Shown: positions 1 through 9,320, counted from the stretch's first letter. The stretch is 64,000 nt of DNA from Pyruvatibacter sp. (GCF_040219635.1 NZ_JAVJSC010000001.1:154642-218641); one strand, 5' to 3'. Notes: generated by a model from the sequence alone, not told the origin. Made by a program: numbers and translations.

Positions 1-2
1 TG

Positions 3-1097
3 TACAAGGTCACCGAAGACGGTCGCGTGCTCACGCTGGCGGCGCACCCGGACCAGTCATTGTCGCGCAGCTATTTTGGCCGCAACTTTTTGCGGACCCA
101 GGCAGCGCTTGGCACGGGCTTCAAGAACTGGCGTCCGATCAAACTGGTGGGCTACAAGCGCGCCGCCAACGGCACGCTGTATGGTGGTCGCGTTGTAGGT
201 GTGCCTAACGCTGACTTGCCTGACTTCTCGCTGGAGCAATATGCCGGCACCGAGGTGCTGAACTTCACCAAGTGGTATGAGGAGTCATTTACCGTCAAAG
301 GCCAGAACCTCAACTACTATGAGTGGGTGAGGGCCTCCCTTTCTGTTGGCGACCTGAAATACCGCCCGGTGCGCGAACTGCGCGCGATGCTGACATCGCT
401 GTGTCAGGATGCCTCTGCCCGCAAGCACGCCGTGGACATCGCCATCAAGCGCGGCATTCATCGCTACAACCAGCCTGGCAAGTTGCCGGATAATATCTAC
501 GGCACAACCGGCATCTGGGAGAGTTATTCCACGCCGTCACGCGATGCTCGCCTCAAGACATCGTTCAAGGAAACTTACGACCTGGTGCAGAACCTGCTGG
601 ACATGCACGCGAGTGGCGACCCCAAACTTGCCTATGAAGGTACGGACATTGCGGGCGACCTCATGGCCGCTTTCTATGAGGAAAGTCACGCCTGCGACAT
701 CACATACGATCGCAGCAACGGCCAGAAGGTGCATCTCAACCTTGAGGATGTAATGAACCGCCTGTGGGACATGTCGTTTGATCCCTACCACTGCATTGAG
801 CGCCGCTGGGGCGCGAGCGACCCTGCTGAGCTCGCATCGTGCAATGACGGTCCGCTCAAGACCGCGTGGTATGAAGCCGAACAGCATCTGCGCTACCAGA
901 TCGACCGCACCTATGACGTGGACATGGGCCATGACCTCGCCAGCCTGCAGGCCCCCGGCAAGGGCCTGTATTCCGGTCGTGGTGTTGAAGCTCCGCCGGA
1001 GGTCAACATACCCGCGCTGCTGGCGCGCAACCTTGCAACCAAGGTCGAGGCCCGCAACGATGTGCCCGTGGTCCCCGTGAGTACGCTGCCGAACTAG
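3..1097 (+). CDS. Unrecognised protein, 5' end cut by the window edge
   Basis: The frame is open from the first codon of the window (YKVTEDGR..., position 3) to a TAG at 1095-1097, so at least 364 residues are visible and the true start lies outside. An internal GTG at 27 is probably not the start because coding-like sequence continues upstream of it. The visible part is hydrophilic, rich in Tyr, Trp and Asp, with no transmembrane segment and no motif that I recognise. The end is a Val/Pro-rich tail (PVVPVSTLPN). It is followed by a palindrome-rich gap. Function unknown; a real gene judging by length and codon use. Confidence 0.7.
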   Translation, partial: YKVTEDGRVLTLAAHPDQSLSRSYFGRNFLRTQAALGTGFKNWRPIKLVGYKRAANGTLYGGRVVGVPNADLPDFSLEQYAGTEVLNFTKWYEESFTVKGQNLNYYEWVRASLSVGDLKYRPVRELRAMLTSLCQDASARKHAVDIAIKRGIHRYNQPGKLPDNIYGTTGIWESYSTPSRDARLKTSFKETYDLVQNLLDMHASGDPKLAYEGTDIAGDLMAAFYEESHACDITYDRSNGQKVHLNLEDVMNRLWDMSFDPYHCIERRWGASDPAELASCNDGPLKTAWYEAEQHLRYQIDRTYDVDMGHDLASLQAPGKGLYSGRGVEAPPEVNIPALLARNLATKVEARNDVPVVPVSTLPN

Positions 1098-1130
1098 CAC
1101 CTGCTGGCGCCCAAACCAAACCTTCTGCCT

Positions 1131-1279
1131 TTCCGCGACTTGATCGCGGAACCCAGAGCGCCACGCACACGCCTGTGTGTGTTGCCCTGGACCCCGGATC
1201 AGGTCCGGGGAAGCGGAGTGTGATGTTGTCAGCTCCTGCCCACACAAACACTTTGCCTTTCCGCGACTTGATCGCGGAA
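1131..1279. repeat. Three short CTTGA-type palindromes in the gap after the first gene
   Basis: Within the 302-bp gap at 1098-1399 there are three palindromes. Two share the core CCGCGACTTGATCGCGG (1131-1151 and 1259-1279, each with flanking TTC/GAA or TT/AA) and one is CCCCGGATCAGGTCCGGGG (1192-1210). The first two are followed by CCCAGAGC or CCCGGAGC, and the middle one is preceded by GCCCTGGA, the partner arm seen in composite elements elsewhere in the window. No coding sequence is seen in the gap. The end of the gap (about 1310-1399) carries the leader of the next gene. Confidence 0.85.
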
Positions 1280-1399
1280 CCCGGAGCAACACGCAGATGC
1301 CTGCGCGAGCTACCCCGGCACCCGCCACACGTTCAAAGGTGACATCGTGAGTTCAGGCGGCGATGATATTGCTGTCGCCTCTACACAGGAAATCACCCG

Positions 1400-2011
1400 A
1401 TGAAAATCTATGACTACGGCATTGCGCCAAACCCCCGGCGTGTCCGCATTTTCCTGCACGAGAAAGGCATCGACGTGCCCTTCCAGACGCTGGACATTCT
1501 CAAGCACGAAGGCCACACGCCGGAGTTTCTTGCAAAGAACCCGCTCGGCGGCATCCCCGTGCTGGAACTGGACGACGGAACCTGTATTTCTGAATCGGTG
1601 GCGATCTGCCGTTACTTCGAGGCGCTGCATCCTGACCCGCCGCTGTTTGGGGCAACGCCCACTGAAATCGCCCAGGTGGATATGTGGCTGCGGCGGATTG
1701 AAATCTACCTGATGTCACAGGTTGGCCTTGTCTGGCTGCACGGTCACAAGGCCACAGCGCACCTGCTGGAACAAAAGCCCGATGTGGCTGAGTTTGGCCG
1801 CGCCCGCACACATCACTTCTACAGCATTCTCAACACGGCTCTTGAGGGCAAAACGTTCCTCGCCTGTGATCGCTATACGGCGGTTGAATCAGTGGCATTG
1901 GCGACCCTTGATTTTGCCGTCAGCATGGTCGGCGTTCCGTACAAGGATGACCACATCAACCTGAAATCCTGGCATGAGATGATGTCCGCGCGTGACAGTG
2001 CCGGGGCATAA
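1400..2011 (+). CDS. Glutathione S-transferase family protein
   Basis: 203 residues with a thioredoxin-like N-terminal domain (about 1-77) and an all-helical C-terminal domain. Family features are the GGIPVLE segment with the cis-proline at residue 53 and ESVAIC at 65-70, which binds the gamma-glutamyl part of glutathione. The expected role is cytosolic glutathione conjugation or reduction of electrophiles; the substrate cannot be told from sequence. AGGAAA lies just before the ATG. The length is at the short end for the family but looks complete. It sits alone between a repeat-rich gap and proS and may have its own promoter. Confidence 0.85.
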   Translation: MKIYDYGIAPNPRRVRIFLHEKGIDVPFQTLDILKHEGHTPEFLAKNPLGGIPVLELDDGTCISESVAICRYFEALHPDPPLFGATPTEIAQVDMWLRRIEIYLMSQVGLVWLHGHKATAHLLEQKPDVAEFGRARTHHFYSILNTALEGKTFLACDRYTAVESVALATLDFAVSMVGVPYKDDHINLKSWHEMMSARDSAGA

Positions 2012-2129
2012 ACCCGCCCACCCTCATTAGCCCTCTCGCTTTTGTGTTCAATCGCTTATAGTTCCGCCACATTCCTGACACGGCTGCGGCGGATACCGGC
2101 GGGCCTCAAAAAAAGTGCGAAAAGTCCCC

Positions 2130-3449
2130 ATGCGTCTGAGCCGTTTCTACCTTCCCATCCTTCGTGAAACCCCGAAGGAAGCCGAGATTGTGTCCCACCG
2201 CCTGATGCTGCGGGCGGGGCTGGTGCGCCAGATGAGCGCCGGCATTTATGCCTGGCTGCCGCTGGGCCACATGGTGCTGCGCAAGATCGAGCAGATTGTG
2301 CGTGAGGAGCAGGCGCGGGCAGGGGCCGTTGAGCTGCTGATGCCCACTCTCCAGTCCGCCGACCTGTGGCGCGAGTCGGGGCGCTACGATGGCTACGGCA
2401 AGGAGATGCTGCGCATCGAGGACCGCCACGAGCGCGACATGCTGTATGGCCCCACCAACGAGGAAATGATTACCGACATCGTTCGTCGCGACATCAAATC
2501 CTACAAGGAGCTGCCGTTCACGCTCTACCACATTCAGTGGAAGTTCCGCGACGAGATCCGCCCGCGCTTTGGCGTCATGCGCGGTCGTGAGTTTTTGATG
2601 AAGGACGCGTATTCGTTCGACCTGACGGAAGAAGCCGCGCGCGTCTCGTACCAGAAGCAGTTTGTTGCCTATCTGCGCACGTTTGGCCGCATGGGGCTCA
2701 AGGCTGTGCCCATGCGCGCGGACCCCGGCCCCATCGGCGGCGACCTGAGCCACGAGTTCATCATTCTGGCCGACACCGGCGAGAGCGAAGTGTTTTGCCA
2801 CCGCGATCTTGTGGATATGCCCATCCCCGACGAAGACACGGATTTTGACGGCGATCTGTCAGCCATCGTTGAGGAGCGGTCCAGCCTTTATGCCGCGACC
2901 GACGAAATGCACGACCAGGCGCGCTTTGAGGCCGAAGTGCCCGAAGATAAGCGCCTGTCTGCCCGCGGCATCGAAGTGGGGCACATCTTTTATTTCGGCA
3001 CCAAATATTCTGAGCCCATGAAGGCAGGCGTTCAGGGGCCGGACGGCTCAGAAGTGCTGCTGCATGGCGGCTCTTATGGGGTGGGCGTGTCCCGGCTTTT
3101 GGGTGGCATCATCGAAGCCAGCCACGACGATGACGGCATCATCTGGCCCGACGCTGTCGCGCCGTTTCATGTCGGCCTCATCAACCTCAAATCCGGCGAT
3201 GCAGATACCGATGCTGCGTGTGACGATGTTTACGCGAAACTCACCACTGCCGGGCTGGATGTGCTCTACGATGACCGCGACGAGCGCGCCGGCGGCAAGT
3301 TTGCCACCATGGATCTGATCGGCCTGCCCTGGCAGTTGATCATCGGCCCGCGCGGCCTCAAGACCGGCATGGTTGAACTGAAGCGCCGTGCCACCGGCGA
3401 AAAAGAAGAACTCACGATTGATGCAGCCATCGCCAAACTAATCGGGTAA
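2130..3449 (+). CDS. proS: Prolyl-tRNA synthetase (short form without editing insertion)
   Basis: Class II aminoacyl-tRNA synthetase that charges tRNA-Pro in the cytosol. At 439 residues it is the short alphaproteobacterial form: the catalytic core is followed directly by the anticodon-binding domain, with no large INS editing domain between motifs 2 and 3. GPTNEE is at 107-112 and motif 2 (KFRDEIRPRFG... to DAYSFD) spans about 138-164. I chose the ATG at 2130 (MRLSRFYLP), the family's usual N-terminus, over an in-frame GTG at 2115. It is followed after 6 bp by lolC, so the three genes proS-lolC-lolD probably form one transcript. Confidence 0.96.
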   Translation: MRLSRFYLPILRETPKEAEIVSHRLMLRAGLVRQMSAGIYAWLPLGHMVLRKIEQIVREEQARAGAVELLMPTLQSADLWRESGRYDGYGKEMLRIEDRHERDMLYGPTNEEMITDIVRRDIKSYKELPFTLYHIQWKFRDEIRPRFGVMRGREFLMKDAYSFDLTEEAARVSYQKQFVAYLRTFGRMGLKAVPMRADPGPIGGDLSHEFIILADTGESEVFCHRDLVDMPIPDEDTDFDGDLSAIVEERSSLYAATDEMHDQARFEAEVPEDKRLSARGIEVGHIFYFGTKYSEPMKAGVQGPDGSEVLLHGGSYGVGVSRLLGGIIEASHDDDGIIWPDAVAPFHVGLINLKSGDADTDAACDDVYAKLTTAGLDVLYDDRDERAGGKFATMDLIGLPWQLIIGPRGLKTGMVELKRRATGEKEELTIDAAIAKLIG

Positions 3450-3455
3450 CGCCAC

Positions 3456-4784
3456 ATGAGCGAGACGGCACACACAGCAGACGCAAACCTTGAAGCTGAC
3501 GCCCGCGCGTCACGCAGGACGGTGCCGTTCTCAGCGTTTGAATGGTTCCTCGCCGGGCGCTACCTGCGTGCCCGCCGCAAGGAAGGCTTCATCTCCGTCA
3601 TCGCGTTCATTTCGTTCATCGGCATCATGCTGGGCGTGGCCACCCTCATCATCGTCATGGCGGTGATGAACGGTTTCAGGTCAGAACTCATCGGCCGCAT
3701 TCTGGGCCTCAACGGCCACATGATGGTCCAGTCGATGACGGGTGCCTTCCCCAACTACGAAGCATCTGCCGCCCGCATCCGCGAGGTCGATGGCGTGGTG
3801 CGGGTGACGCCGCTGGTGGAAGGCCAGGTGATGGTCTCCGCCCGACAGCGCGCGTCAGGCGCACTGGTGCGCGGGCTTTCAACAGACAACCTGCAAAACT
3901 TTGACATCATCTCGGACAACATCATTGCCGGGTCGCTGGACACCTACCGCAATGTCGAGACCGATGGCGGCAGCCCGTTGCTCGTCGGCGCGCGCCTGGC
4001 AGAGGCGCTGGGCGTCGGCGTCGGCGACAGCCTCACGCTGCTGGCCCCGCGCGGTGCGGCAACACCGTTTGGCACCACCCCGCGCGTCAAATCCTATCTG
4101 GTTGCGGCCACCTTCCAGATCGGCATGTCGGAATATGATTCCAGTTTCATCTTCATGCCACTCGCCGAAGCGCAGGGCTTTTTCCGGCAGAACGGTATGG
4201 TATCCGGCATTGAGGTGATGATTGAACGGCCGGACCAGGTGAAAGCCTTCACGCCCGCCGTGCAGGCGGCGGCAGGCGACATTGCCACCGTGTATGACTG
4301 GCAGGAAATCAACGCCACGTTCTTTAACGCCCTGCAGATCGAGCGCAATGTGATGTTCATCATCCTGACGCTGATTTTGCTGGTCGCTGCCCTCAACATC
4401 GTGTCCGGCTTGTTCATGCTGGTGAAGGACAAGGGGCCGGACATCGCCATCCTGCGCAGTATGGGTGCCACGCGCGGCGCGGTCATGCGCGTATTCCTGA
4501 TTGTCGGTGCCGCCATCGGCGTGCTGGGAACACTGGCGGGTTTTGTCATCGGCATTCTGTTCACGGAAAATATCGAGAGCATCCGGCAGGCGCTGATCTT
4601 CCTCACCGGCGCACAACTGTTTGACCCGGCGATCTACTTCCTCAGCGAATTGCCTGCGGAGGTGGATATGGGCGAGGTCATTTCCGTGGTCATCATGTCA
4701 CTCACATTGTCGCTGCTCGCCACCATCTATCCAAGCTGGCGCGCGGCCCGCCTCGATCCGGTGGAGGCGCTGCGGTATGAGTAA
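3456..4784 (+). CDS. lolC: Lipoprotein-releasing ABC transporter permease (LolC/E type)
   Basis: 442 residues, FtsX-like permease of the Lol system, which extracts lipoproteins from the inner membrane for delivery to the outer membrane. One transmembrane helix lies near the N-terminus (about 47-70), followed by a large periplasmic domain and three C-terminal helices; the end is the family's typical YPSWRAARLDPVEALRYE. As in other alphaproteobacteria only one permease gene is seen, so it probably acts as a homodimer in the role of the LolC/LolE pair. Its stop overlaps the start of lolD by 8 bp, showing tight translational coupling. Confidence 0.95.
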   Translation: MSETAHTADANLEADARASRRTVPFSAFEWFLAGRYLRARRKEGFISVIAFISFIGIMLGVATLIIVMAVMNGFRSELIGRILGLNGHMMVQSMTGAFPNYEASAARIREVDGVVRVTPLVEGQVMVSARQRASGALVRGLSTDNLQNFDIISDNIIAGSLDTYRNVETDGGSPLLVGARLAEALGVGVGDSLTLLAPRGAATPFGTTPRVKSYLVAATFQIGMSEYDSSFIFMPLAEAQGFFRQNGMVSGIEVMIERPDQVKAFTPAVQAAAGDIATVYDWQEINATFFNALQIERNVMFIILTLILLVAALNIVSGLFMLVKDKGPDIAILRSMGATRGAVMRVFLIVGAAIGVLGTLAGFVIGILFTENIESIRQALIFLTGAQLFDPAIYFLSELPAEVDMGEVISVVIMSLTLSLLATIYPSWRAARLDPVEALRYE

Positions 4785-5481
4785 TGCAGCCCTCGAACTG
4801 CGCGGCGTCGAACGCACGTTCCATCAGGGCGAGGCAGAACTGCGTATTTTTCGTGGTGCCAACCTCACCGTGCAGCCCGGCGAACTCGTCGCGCTCGTTG
4901 GCCCGTCCGGTGCCGGTAAATCATCGCTGCTGCATATTGCAGGTCTGCTTGAAAAACCGGACGCAGGCGAGGTGCTGATTGGCGGCGTGCCGTGTATGCA
5001 TCTCAGCGACACCGACAAGACCCTCACCCGCCGCACTGAGATCGGCTTTGTCTATCAGGCCCATCATCTGTTGCCGGAGTTTTCCGCCACCGAGAATGTC
5101 GTGCTGCCGCAAATGGTGGCGGGCGTGAAACGCAAGCACGCCATCGCCGTCGCCGAACGGCTGCTGGGCCGTCTGGGTCTGGCTGAGCGTCTTGAGCACC
5201 GCCCGGCACAGCTTTCAGGTGGTGAACAGCAGCGCGTTGCCATTGCCCGCGCGCTGGCCAACCGCCCGCGCCTGTTGTTGGCAGATGAACCCACCGGCAA
5301 CCTCGACCCCAAAACCTCGCGCGGTGTTTTCAATGAGTTTGTGGCCCTCACGCGCGGGGAGGGCGTCGCGGCCCTCGTCGCCACCCACAACCTGGACCTC
5401 GCCCGCGAGATGGACCGCGTCGTCCTGCTGCACGAGGGCTTGCTGGTGGACGGCGCCGACCTCGCCGGAAGCCAGCTCTGA
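4777..5481 (+). CDS. lolD: Lipoprotein-releasing ABC transporter ATP-binding protein
   Basis: 234-residue ATPase that powers lipoprotein release together with the permease just upstream. It has Walker A GPSGAGKSS (42-50), the ABC signature LSGGEQQR (146-153) and Walker B LLLADEPTGNLD (167-178). The ATG at 4777 lies inside the end of lolC and gives the family's usual N-terminus (MSNAALELRGVERTF); the frame is open further upstream but reads there as the shadow of lolC. It ends just before a CTTGA palindrome at 5499 that may close the transcript. Confidence 0.95.
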   Translation: MSNAALELRGVERTFHQGEAELRIFRGANLTVQPGELVALVGPSGAGKSSLLHIAGLLEKPDAGEVLIGGVPCMHLSDTDKTLTRRTEIGFVYQAHHLLPEFSATENVVLPQMVAGVKRKHAIAVAERLLGRLGLAERLEHRPAQLSGGEQQRVAIARALANRPRLLLADEPTGNLDPKTSRGVFNEFVALTRGEGVAALVATHNLDLAREMDRVVLLHEGLLVDGADLAGSQL

Positions 5482-5498
5482 ACTCTGCTGTTTTTGTT

Positions 5499-5517
5499 CC
5501 CCGGACTTGATCCGGGG
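5499..5517. repeat. CTTGA palindrome after lolD
   Basis: CCCCGGACTTGATCCGGGG, a 7-bp perfect stem around CTTGA, followed by TCCAGGGCC, the arm typical of this repeat family. It lies 18 bp after the lolD stop codon and could form a hairpin in the transcript, but there is no U-run. Confidence 0.85.
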
Positions 5518-5589
5518 TCCAGGGCCACCTGCAAAAACGCCTGCAATACAGCGAAAAACCTCTCCAAAAACACCCCTCAACACGCCCTA

Positions 5590-5619
5590 TTGACAAAAAG
5601 AACAAAACAAGAACATACT
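5590..5619 (+). promoter_or_regulatory. Promoter with embedded LexA (SOS) box
   Basis: TTGACA at 5590-5595 is a perfect -35, and CATACT at 5614-5619 is a -10 with 18-bp spacing. Between them GAACAAAACAAGAAC (5600-5614) is a perfect GAAC-N7-GAAC, the reverse of the alphaproteobacterial LexA site GTTC-N7-GTTC. A repressor bound there would block RNA polymerase directly. The predicted transcript starts about 25 bases before the ribosome-binding site of the small gene at 5652. lexA itself lies in this window with the same kind of site. Confidence 0.88.
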
Positions 5620-5651
5620 CAAGCCTCATCCACATGCAACGGAGGCTCATC

Positions 5652-5750
5652 ATGTCTGAATGGATCAAGGATACAGCGGCACTTCTGGTACTGGGTGCCG
5701 TCATGTGGAGCGGCTTTGCCCTCACCGCAGTGGCTCAGGCCGCTGGCTAG
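5652..5750 (+). CDS. 32-residue SOS-controlled membrane microprotein (SidA-like candidate)
   Basis: A short frame MSEWIKDTAALL...AQAAG with a strong Shine-Dalgarno GGAGG at 5641-5645, six bases before the ATG. Residues about 9-29 form one hydrophobic helix (ALLVLGAVMWSGFALTAVA), so the protein is a single-span inner-membrane peptide with a short polar N-terminus. The promoter carries a perfect LexA box. In Caulobacter the SOS-induced division inhibitor SidA is a 29-residue single-span peptide that targets the divisome. Similar size, topology and control suggest an analogous role here. That is inference: I have not aligned the sequences. dnaE follows 71 bp downstream without a clear terminator. 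Confidence 0.8.
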   Translation: MSEWIKDTAALLVLGAVMWSGFALTAVAQAAG

Positions 5751-5821
5751 AGGCACCAAAAAGTCTGGGGATAACCACCCCGCAGGGCTTAGGCGCGGCC
5801 ACAAGAGCGTTAAGCTGAGTC

Positions 5822-8800
5822 ATGAACACTGAGTCGCCAGCCACTTCGTCAACCGCAGCCGACATGAGCCAGCCCGGCTTTATCCACCTGCGCGTCCACA
5901 CAGCCTATTCGCTGCTGGAAGGCGCAATCCGCATCCCCGACCTTGCCACCCGCTGTGTGGATATGGCGATGCCTGCGGTCGCCGTCACTGACACCGGCAA
6001 TCTGTTTGGCGCCCTTGAGTTTGCCGAAAAAATGTCCGGCGTCGGCATTCAGCCCATCATCGGCTGCACGCTGGCGCTGGATATGGAAACCGAGCCAAAA
6101 CGTGGCGGCGCACAGGTGCCCGACCCGACCCTCGCCTTGCTCGCCAAGGATGAGGCGGGGTACCTCAACCTGATGGCGCTCACGTCAAAGGCCTATCTGG
6201 CCACCGACGGCACCGAGCAACCGCATATTTCTCTTGATGATCTGGTGGCCCACGCAGAAGGGTTGATCTGCCTCACCGGCGGCCCCAACGGCCCCGTTAA
6301 CCGGCTTGCCGTGGCAGGACAGCCGGAGGCTGCCGCAGCCCTGGTGGACCAGCTCGCCAAAGCCTTCCACAACCGGCTCTATGTTGAGCTGCAGCGCCAC
6401 GGCATGGCCCATGAAGCGCAGGCGGAGCCTGTGCTGATCGACATCGCCTACACCAGGAACCTGCCGCTGGTCGCCACCAACGAAGCCTACTTCTTTGATG
6501 CCGACGACTACGAAGCCCACGACGCTTTGTTGTGCGTCGCCGACGGTGCCTATGTCATGCAGGAAGACCGCCGTCGGCTCACCCCTGAGCACCGTTTCAA
6601 GTCTGCCGCTGAAATGGCCGCCCTTTTTGCGGACCTGCCCGAAGCACTGGCCTCAACGGTGGAAATTGCCCAGCGCTGCGCCTACCGCCCGCGCATCATT
6701 GACCCCATCCTGCCGCGCTTTGAAGGGCTGGATGGGGTGGACGGCGAAGCGCTGGAACTGCGCCGCCAGGCCGAAGAAGGCCTGCGCGCCCGCATTGCAG
6801 CGCTTGGTACATTTGCGCCGGAAGAAGACTACTGGAAGCGCCTCGATTTCGAGCTTGATGTGATCAAAAACATGGGGTTCCCCGGCTACTTCCTCATCGT
6901 GGCCGACTTCATCCAGTGGGCAAAGAAGCAGGGCATTCCCGTGGGGCCGGGCCGTGGCTCCGGTGCAGGCTCCGTGGTGGCGTGGGCGCTGACCATCACC
7001 GACCTTGATCCGCTGCGCTTCGGCCTGCTGTTCGAACGGTTTTTGAATCCCGAACGCGTGTCGATGCCTGACTTCGACATCGACTTCTGCCAGGACCGGC
7101 GCGACGAAGTCATTTCCTATGTGCAGGACAAATACGGCCGCGACCGCGTCGCCCAGATCATCACCTTTGGTAAGTTGCAGGCCCGTGCCGTGCTGCGCGA
7201 TGTCGGGCGCGTGCTGCAAATGTCCTATGGCCATGTGGACCGCCTGTGTAAACTCGTGCCCAACAATCCGGCCAGCCCGGTGACGCTTGGTCAGGCCATT
7301 GACGGCGAACCCAAGCTGCAGGAGGCACGCCGCTCCGAAGAGGTGGTGGACCGGCTGATCGGCATGTCGCTGAAGCTCGAAGGCCTTTACCGCCACGCCT
7401 CTACCCACGCCGCCGGTGTCGTCATCGGCGACCGCCCGTTGCAGGAGCTTGTGCCGCTCTACCGCGACCCGCGCTCCGACATGCCGGTCACCCAGTTCAA
7501 CATGAAATGGGTGGAGCCTGCGGGGCTGGTGAAGTTTGACTTTCTTGGCCTCAAGACACTTACGGTCATTGAGCGTGCGCTGGGCTTTTTGAAGGCGCGC
7601 GGCGTGGACGTGGACATTGCCGCCCTGCCGCTGGACGACAAACCCACCTACGACATGCTGTCGCGCGGCGAGACTGTGGGCGTGTTCCAGCTTGAAAGCT
7701 CAGGTATGCGTGACATCCTGCGCAAAATGAAGCCGGACAGGTTCGAGGACATCATCGCCCTTGTGGCGCTCTACCGCCCCGGCCCGATGGACAACATTCC
7801 CAAATACCTCGCCGTCAAAAAGGGCGACGAAGACCCCGACTATCTGCACCCAAGCCTTGAGCCGATCCTGACCGAAACCTACGGCATCATGATCTATCAG
7901 GAGCAGGTGATGCAGATTGCCCAGGTGCTGTCAGGCTTCTCGCTGGGCGATGCTGACCTTCTGCGTCGCGCCATGGGCAAAAAAATCCAGTCCGAAATGG
8001 ACAAGCAGAAAGCCCGCTTCGTGGAAGGCGCGCAGGCCAACAATGTGGACGGCAAACAGGCGGCGGGCATTTTTGAGCAGGTGGCCAAGTTTGCAGGCTA
8101 CGGCTTCAACAAGAGCCATGCTGCCGCCTACGCGCTGGTCGCCTATCAGACCGCGTGGCTCAAGGCCAACCACCCGGTTGAGTTTCTTGCCGCCTCCATG
8201 AACCTCGATATGGGCAATACGGACAAACTCAATGCGTTCCGCCGTGAGGCGCAACGGCTGGACATCCCCGTCCATGCGCCCAACGTCAATCTGTCCGGTG
8301 CCGAGTTCACGGTGACCGATGGCGGCATCGCCTACGCGCTGGCCGCCGTGCGCAATGTCGGCAAGCAAGCCATGCGTCACCTGGAAGAAGAACGCGCGCG
8401 CAATGGCCCGTTCAAGACACTGGCGGATTTTGCATCGCGCGTATCGCCCAAATACGTCAACAAGCGCGCGATTGAAAATCTCGCCTGCGCCGGCGCGTTC
8501 GACAGTCTGGATAAAAACCGCGCCCGCTTGCACGGCGCAGCCGACAGGATGATGTCCGAAATGGTCCGCTCCGAGACTGAACGTGAAAGCAACCAGTCGA
8601 GCCTGTTTGGTGATGGCCCCGCCGTTGCCCCGGACCTGCGCCTTGGTGACCGACGCGACTGGGCACCCATGGAGCGCCTGCGTCACGAAATGGAAGCGGT
8701 AGGCTTTTACCTGTCCGGCCACCCGCTGGATGATTACCGCGATGCCCTGCGCCACGCTCGCATCAAAACCTATGCGCAGTTCGTGGAAGCCGTTCAGGCG

Positions 8801-9289
8801 GGCGGTGCCCGCGCCGCACGGCTGGCCGGCACTGTGGCCTACAAGCAGGAGCGCCGCGCCAAGAGCGGCAATGCGTTTGCCTTTCTGGGTCTGTCAGACG
8901 GCACCGGCGAGTTTGAAGCGGTGATTTTTTCCGACACGCTGGCCACCTCCCGCGACTATCTGGAGCCCAACATGTCGGTGGTTGTGGGCGTCGAGGCCGA
9001 AGTGGACGGCGACGACATCAAACTCAAGATCGCCACCGTTCAGCCGATAGATAAAGTTGCGTCGGAAACCTCGAATGGCCTGCGCCTGTTTATTGATGAT
9101 GCCGCCGCCCTTGCCAGCATTCAGGCCTGCCTGCCGCCGAAGGGCAGGGGGCAGTTGAGCCTCATCGTCGATGCTGATGCGGGCAGGAAGGAAGTGGAGA
9201 TAACACTCCCCGGCCGCTTCGATGTCACCCCGCAGGCGCGTGGCGCGCTCAAGGCCATCGACGGCGTGGTCCACGTCGAGGACTTATAA
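5822..9289 (+). CDS. dnaE: DNA polymerase III alpha subunit
   Basis: 1155-residue replicative polymerase. The N-terminal PHP domain begins at about residue 20 (IHLRVHTAYSLLEG). The catalytic aspartates lie in PDFDID at 416-421. A beta-clamp-binding motif QSSLF lies at 925-929, followed by an OB-fold near 985-1060 (AGTVAYKQERR...). Length and motifs match the DnaE1 type, not the error-prone ImuB-linked DnaE2. Two GAGTC sites flank the start codon (5817-5821, 5831-5835). It may be read partly from the SOS promoter at 5590. It is convergent with the oxidoreductase gene downstream, with only 31 bp between them. Confidence 0.97.
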   Translation: MNTESPATSSTAADMSQPGFIHLRVHTAYSLLEGAIRIPDLATRCVDMAMPAVAVTDTGNLFGALEFAEKMSGVGIQPIIGCTLALDMETEPKRGGAQVPDPTLALLAKDEAGYLNLMALTSKAYLATDGTEQPHISLDDLVAHAEGLICLTGGPNGPVNRLAVAGQPEAAAALVDQLAKAFHNRLYVELQRHGMAHEAQAEPVLIDIAYTRNLPLVATNEAYFFDADDYEAHDALLCVADGAYVMQEDRRRLTPEHRFKSAAEMAALFADLPEALASTVEIAQRCAYRPRIIDPILPRFEGLDGVDGEALELRRQAEEGLRARIAALGTFAPEEDYWKRLDFELDVIKNMGFPGYFLIVADFIQWAKKQGIPVGPGRGSGAGSVVAWALTITDLDPLRFGLLFERFLNPERVSMPDFDIDFCQDRRDEVISYVQDKYGRDRVAQIITFGKLQARAVLRDVGRVLQMSYGHVDRLCKLVPNNPASPVTLGQAIDGEPKLQEARRSEEVVDRLIGMSLKLEGLYRHASTHAAGVVIGDRPLQELVPLYRDPRSDMPVTQFNMKWVEPAGLVKFDFLGLKTLTVIERALGFLKARGVDVDIAALPLDDKPTYDMLSRGETVGVFQLESSGMRDILRKMKPDRFEDIIALVALYRPGPMDNIPKYLAVKKGDEDPDYLHPSLEPILTETYGIMIYQEQVMQIAQVLSGFSLGDADLLRRAMGKKIQSEMDKQKARFVEGAQANNVDGKQAAGIFEQVAKFAGYGFNKSHAAAYALVAYQTAWLKANHPVEFLAASMNLDMGNTDKLNAFRREAQRLDIPVHAPNVNLSGAEFTVTDGGIAYALAAVRNVGKQAMRHLEEERARNGPFKTLADFASRVSPKYVNKRAIENLACAGAFDSLDKNRARLHGAADRMMSEMVRSETERESNQSSLFGDGPAVAPDLRLGDRRDWAPMERLRHEMEAVGFYLSGHPLDDYRDALRHARIKTYAQFVEAVQAGGARAARLAGTVAYKQERRAKSGNAFAFLGLSDGTGEFEAVIFSDTLATSRDYLEPNMSVVVGVEAEVDGDDIKLKIATVQPIDKVASETSNGLRLFIDDAAALASIQACLPPKGRGQLSLIVDADAGRKEVEITLPGRFDVTPQARGALKAIDGVVHVEDL

Positions 9290-9320
9290 CGAGGATCTGT
9301 AGCAAACGTTTTGTGCGCGC

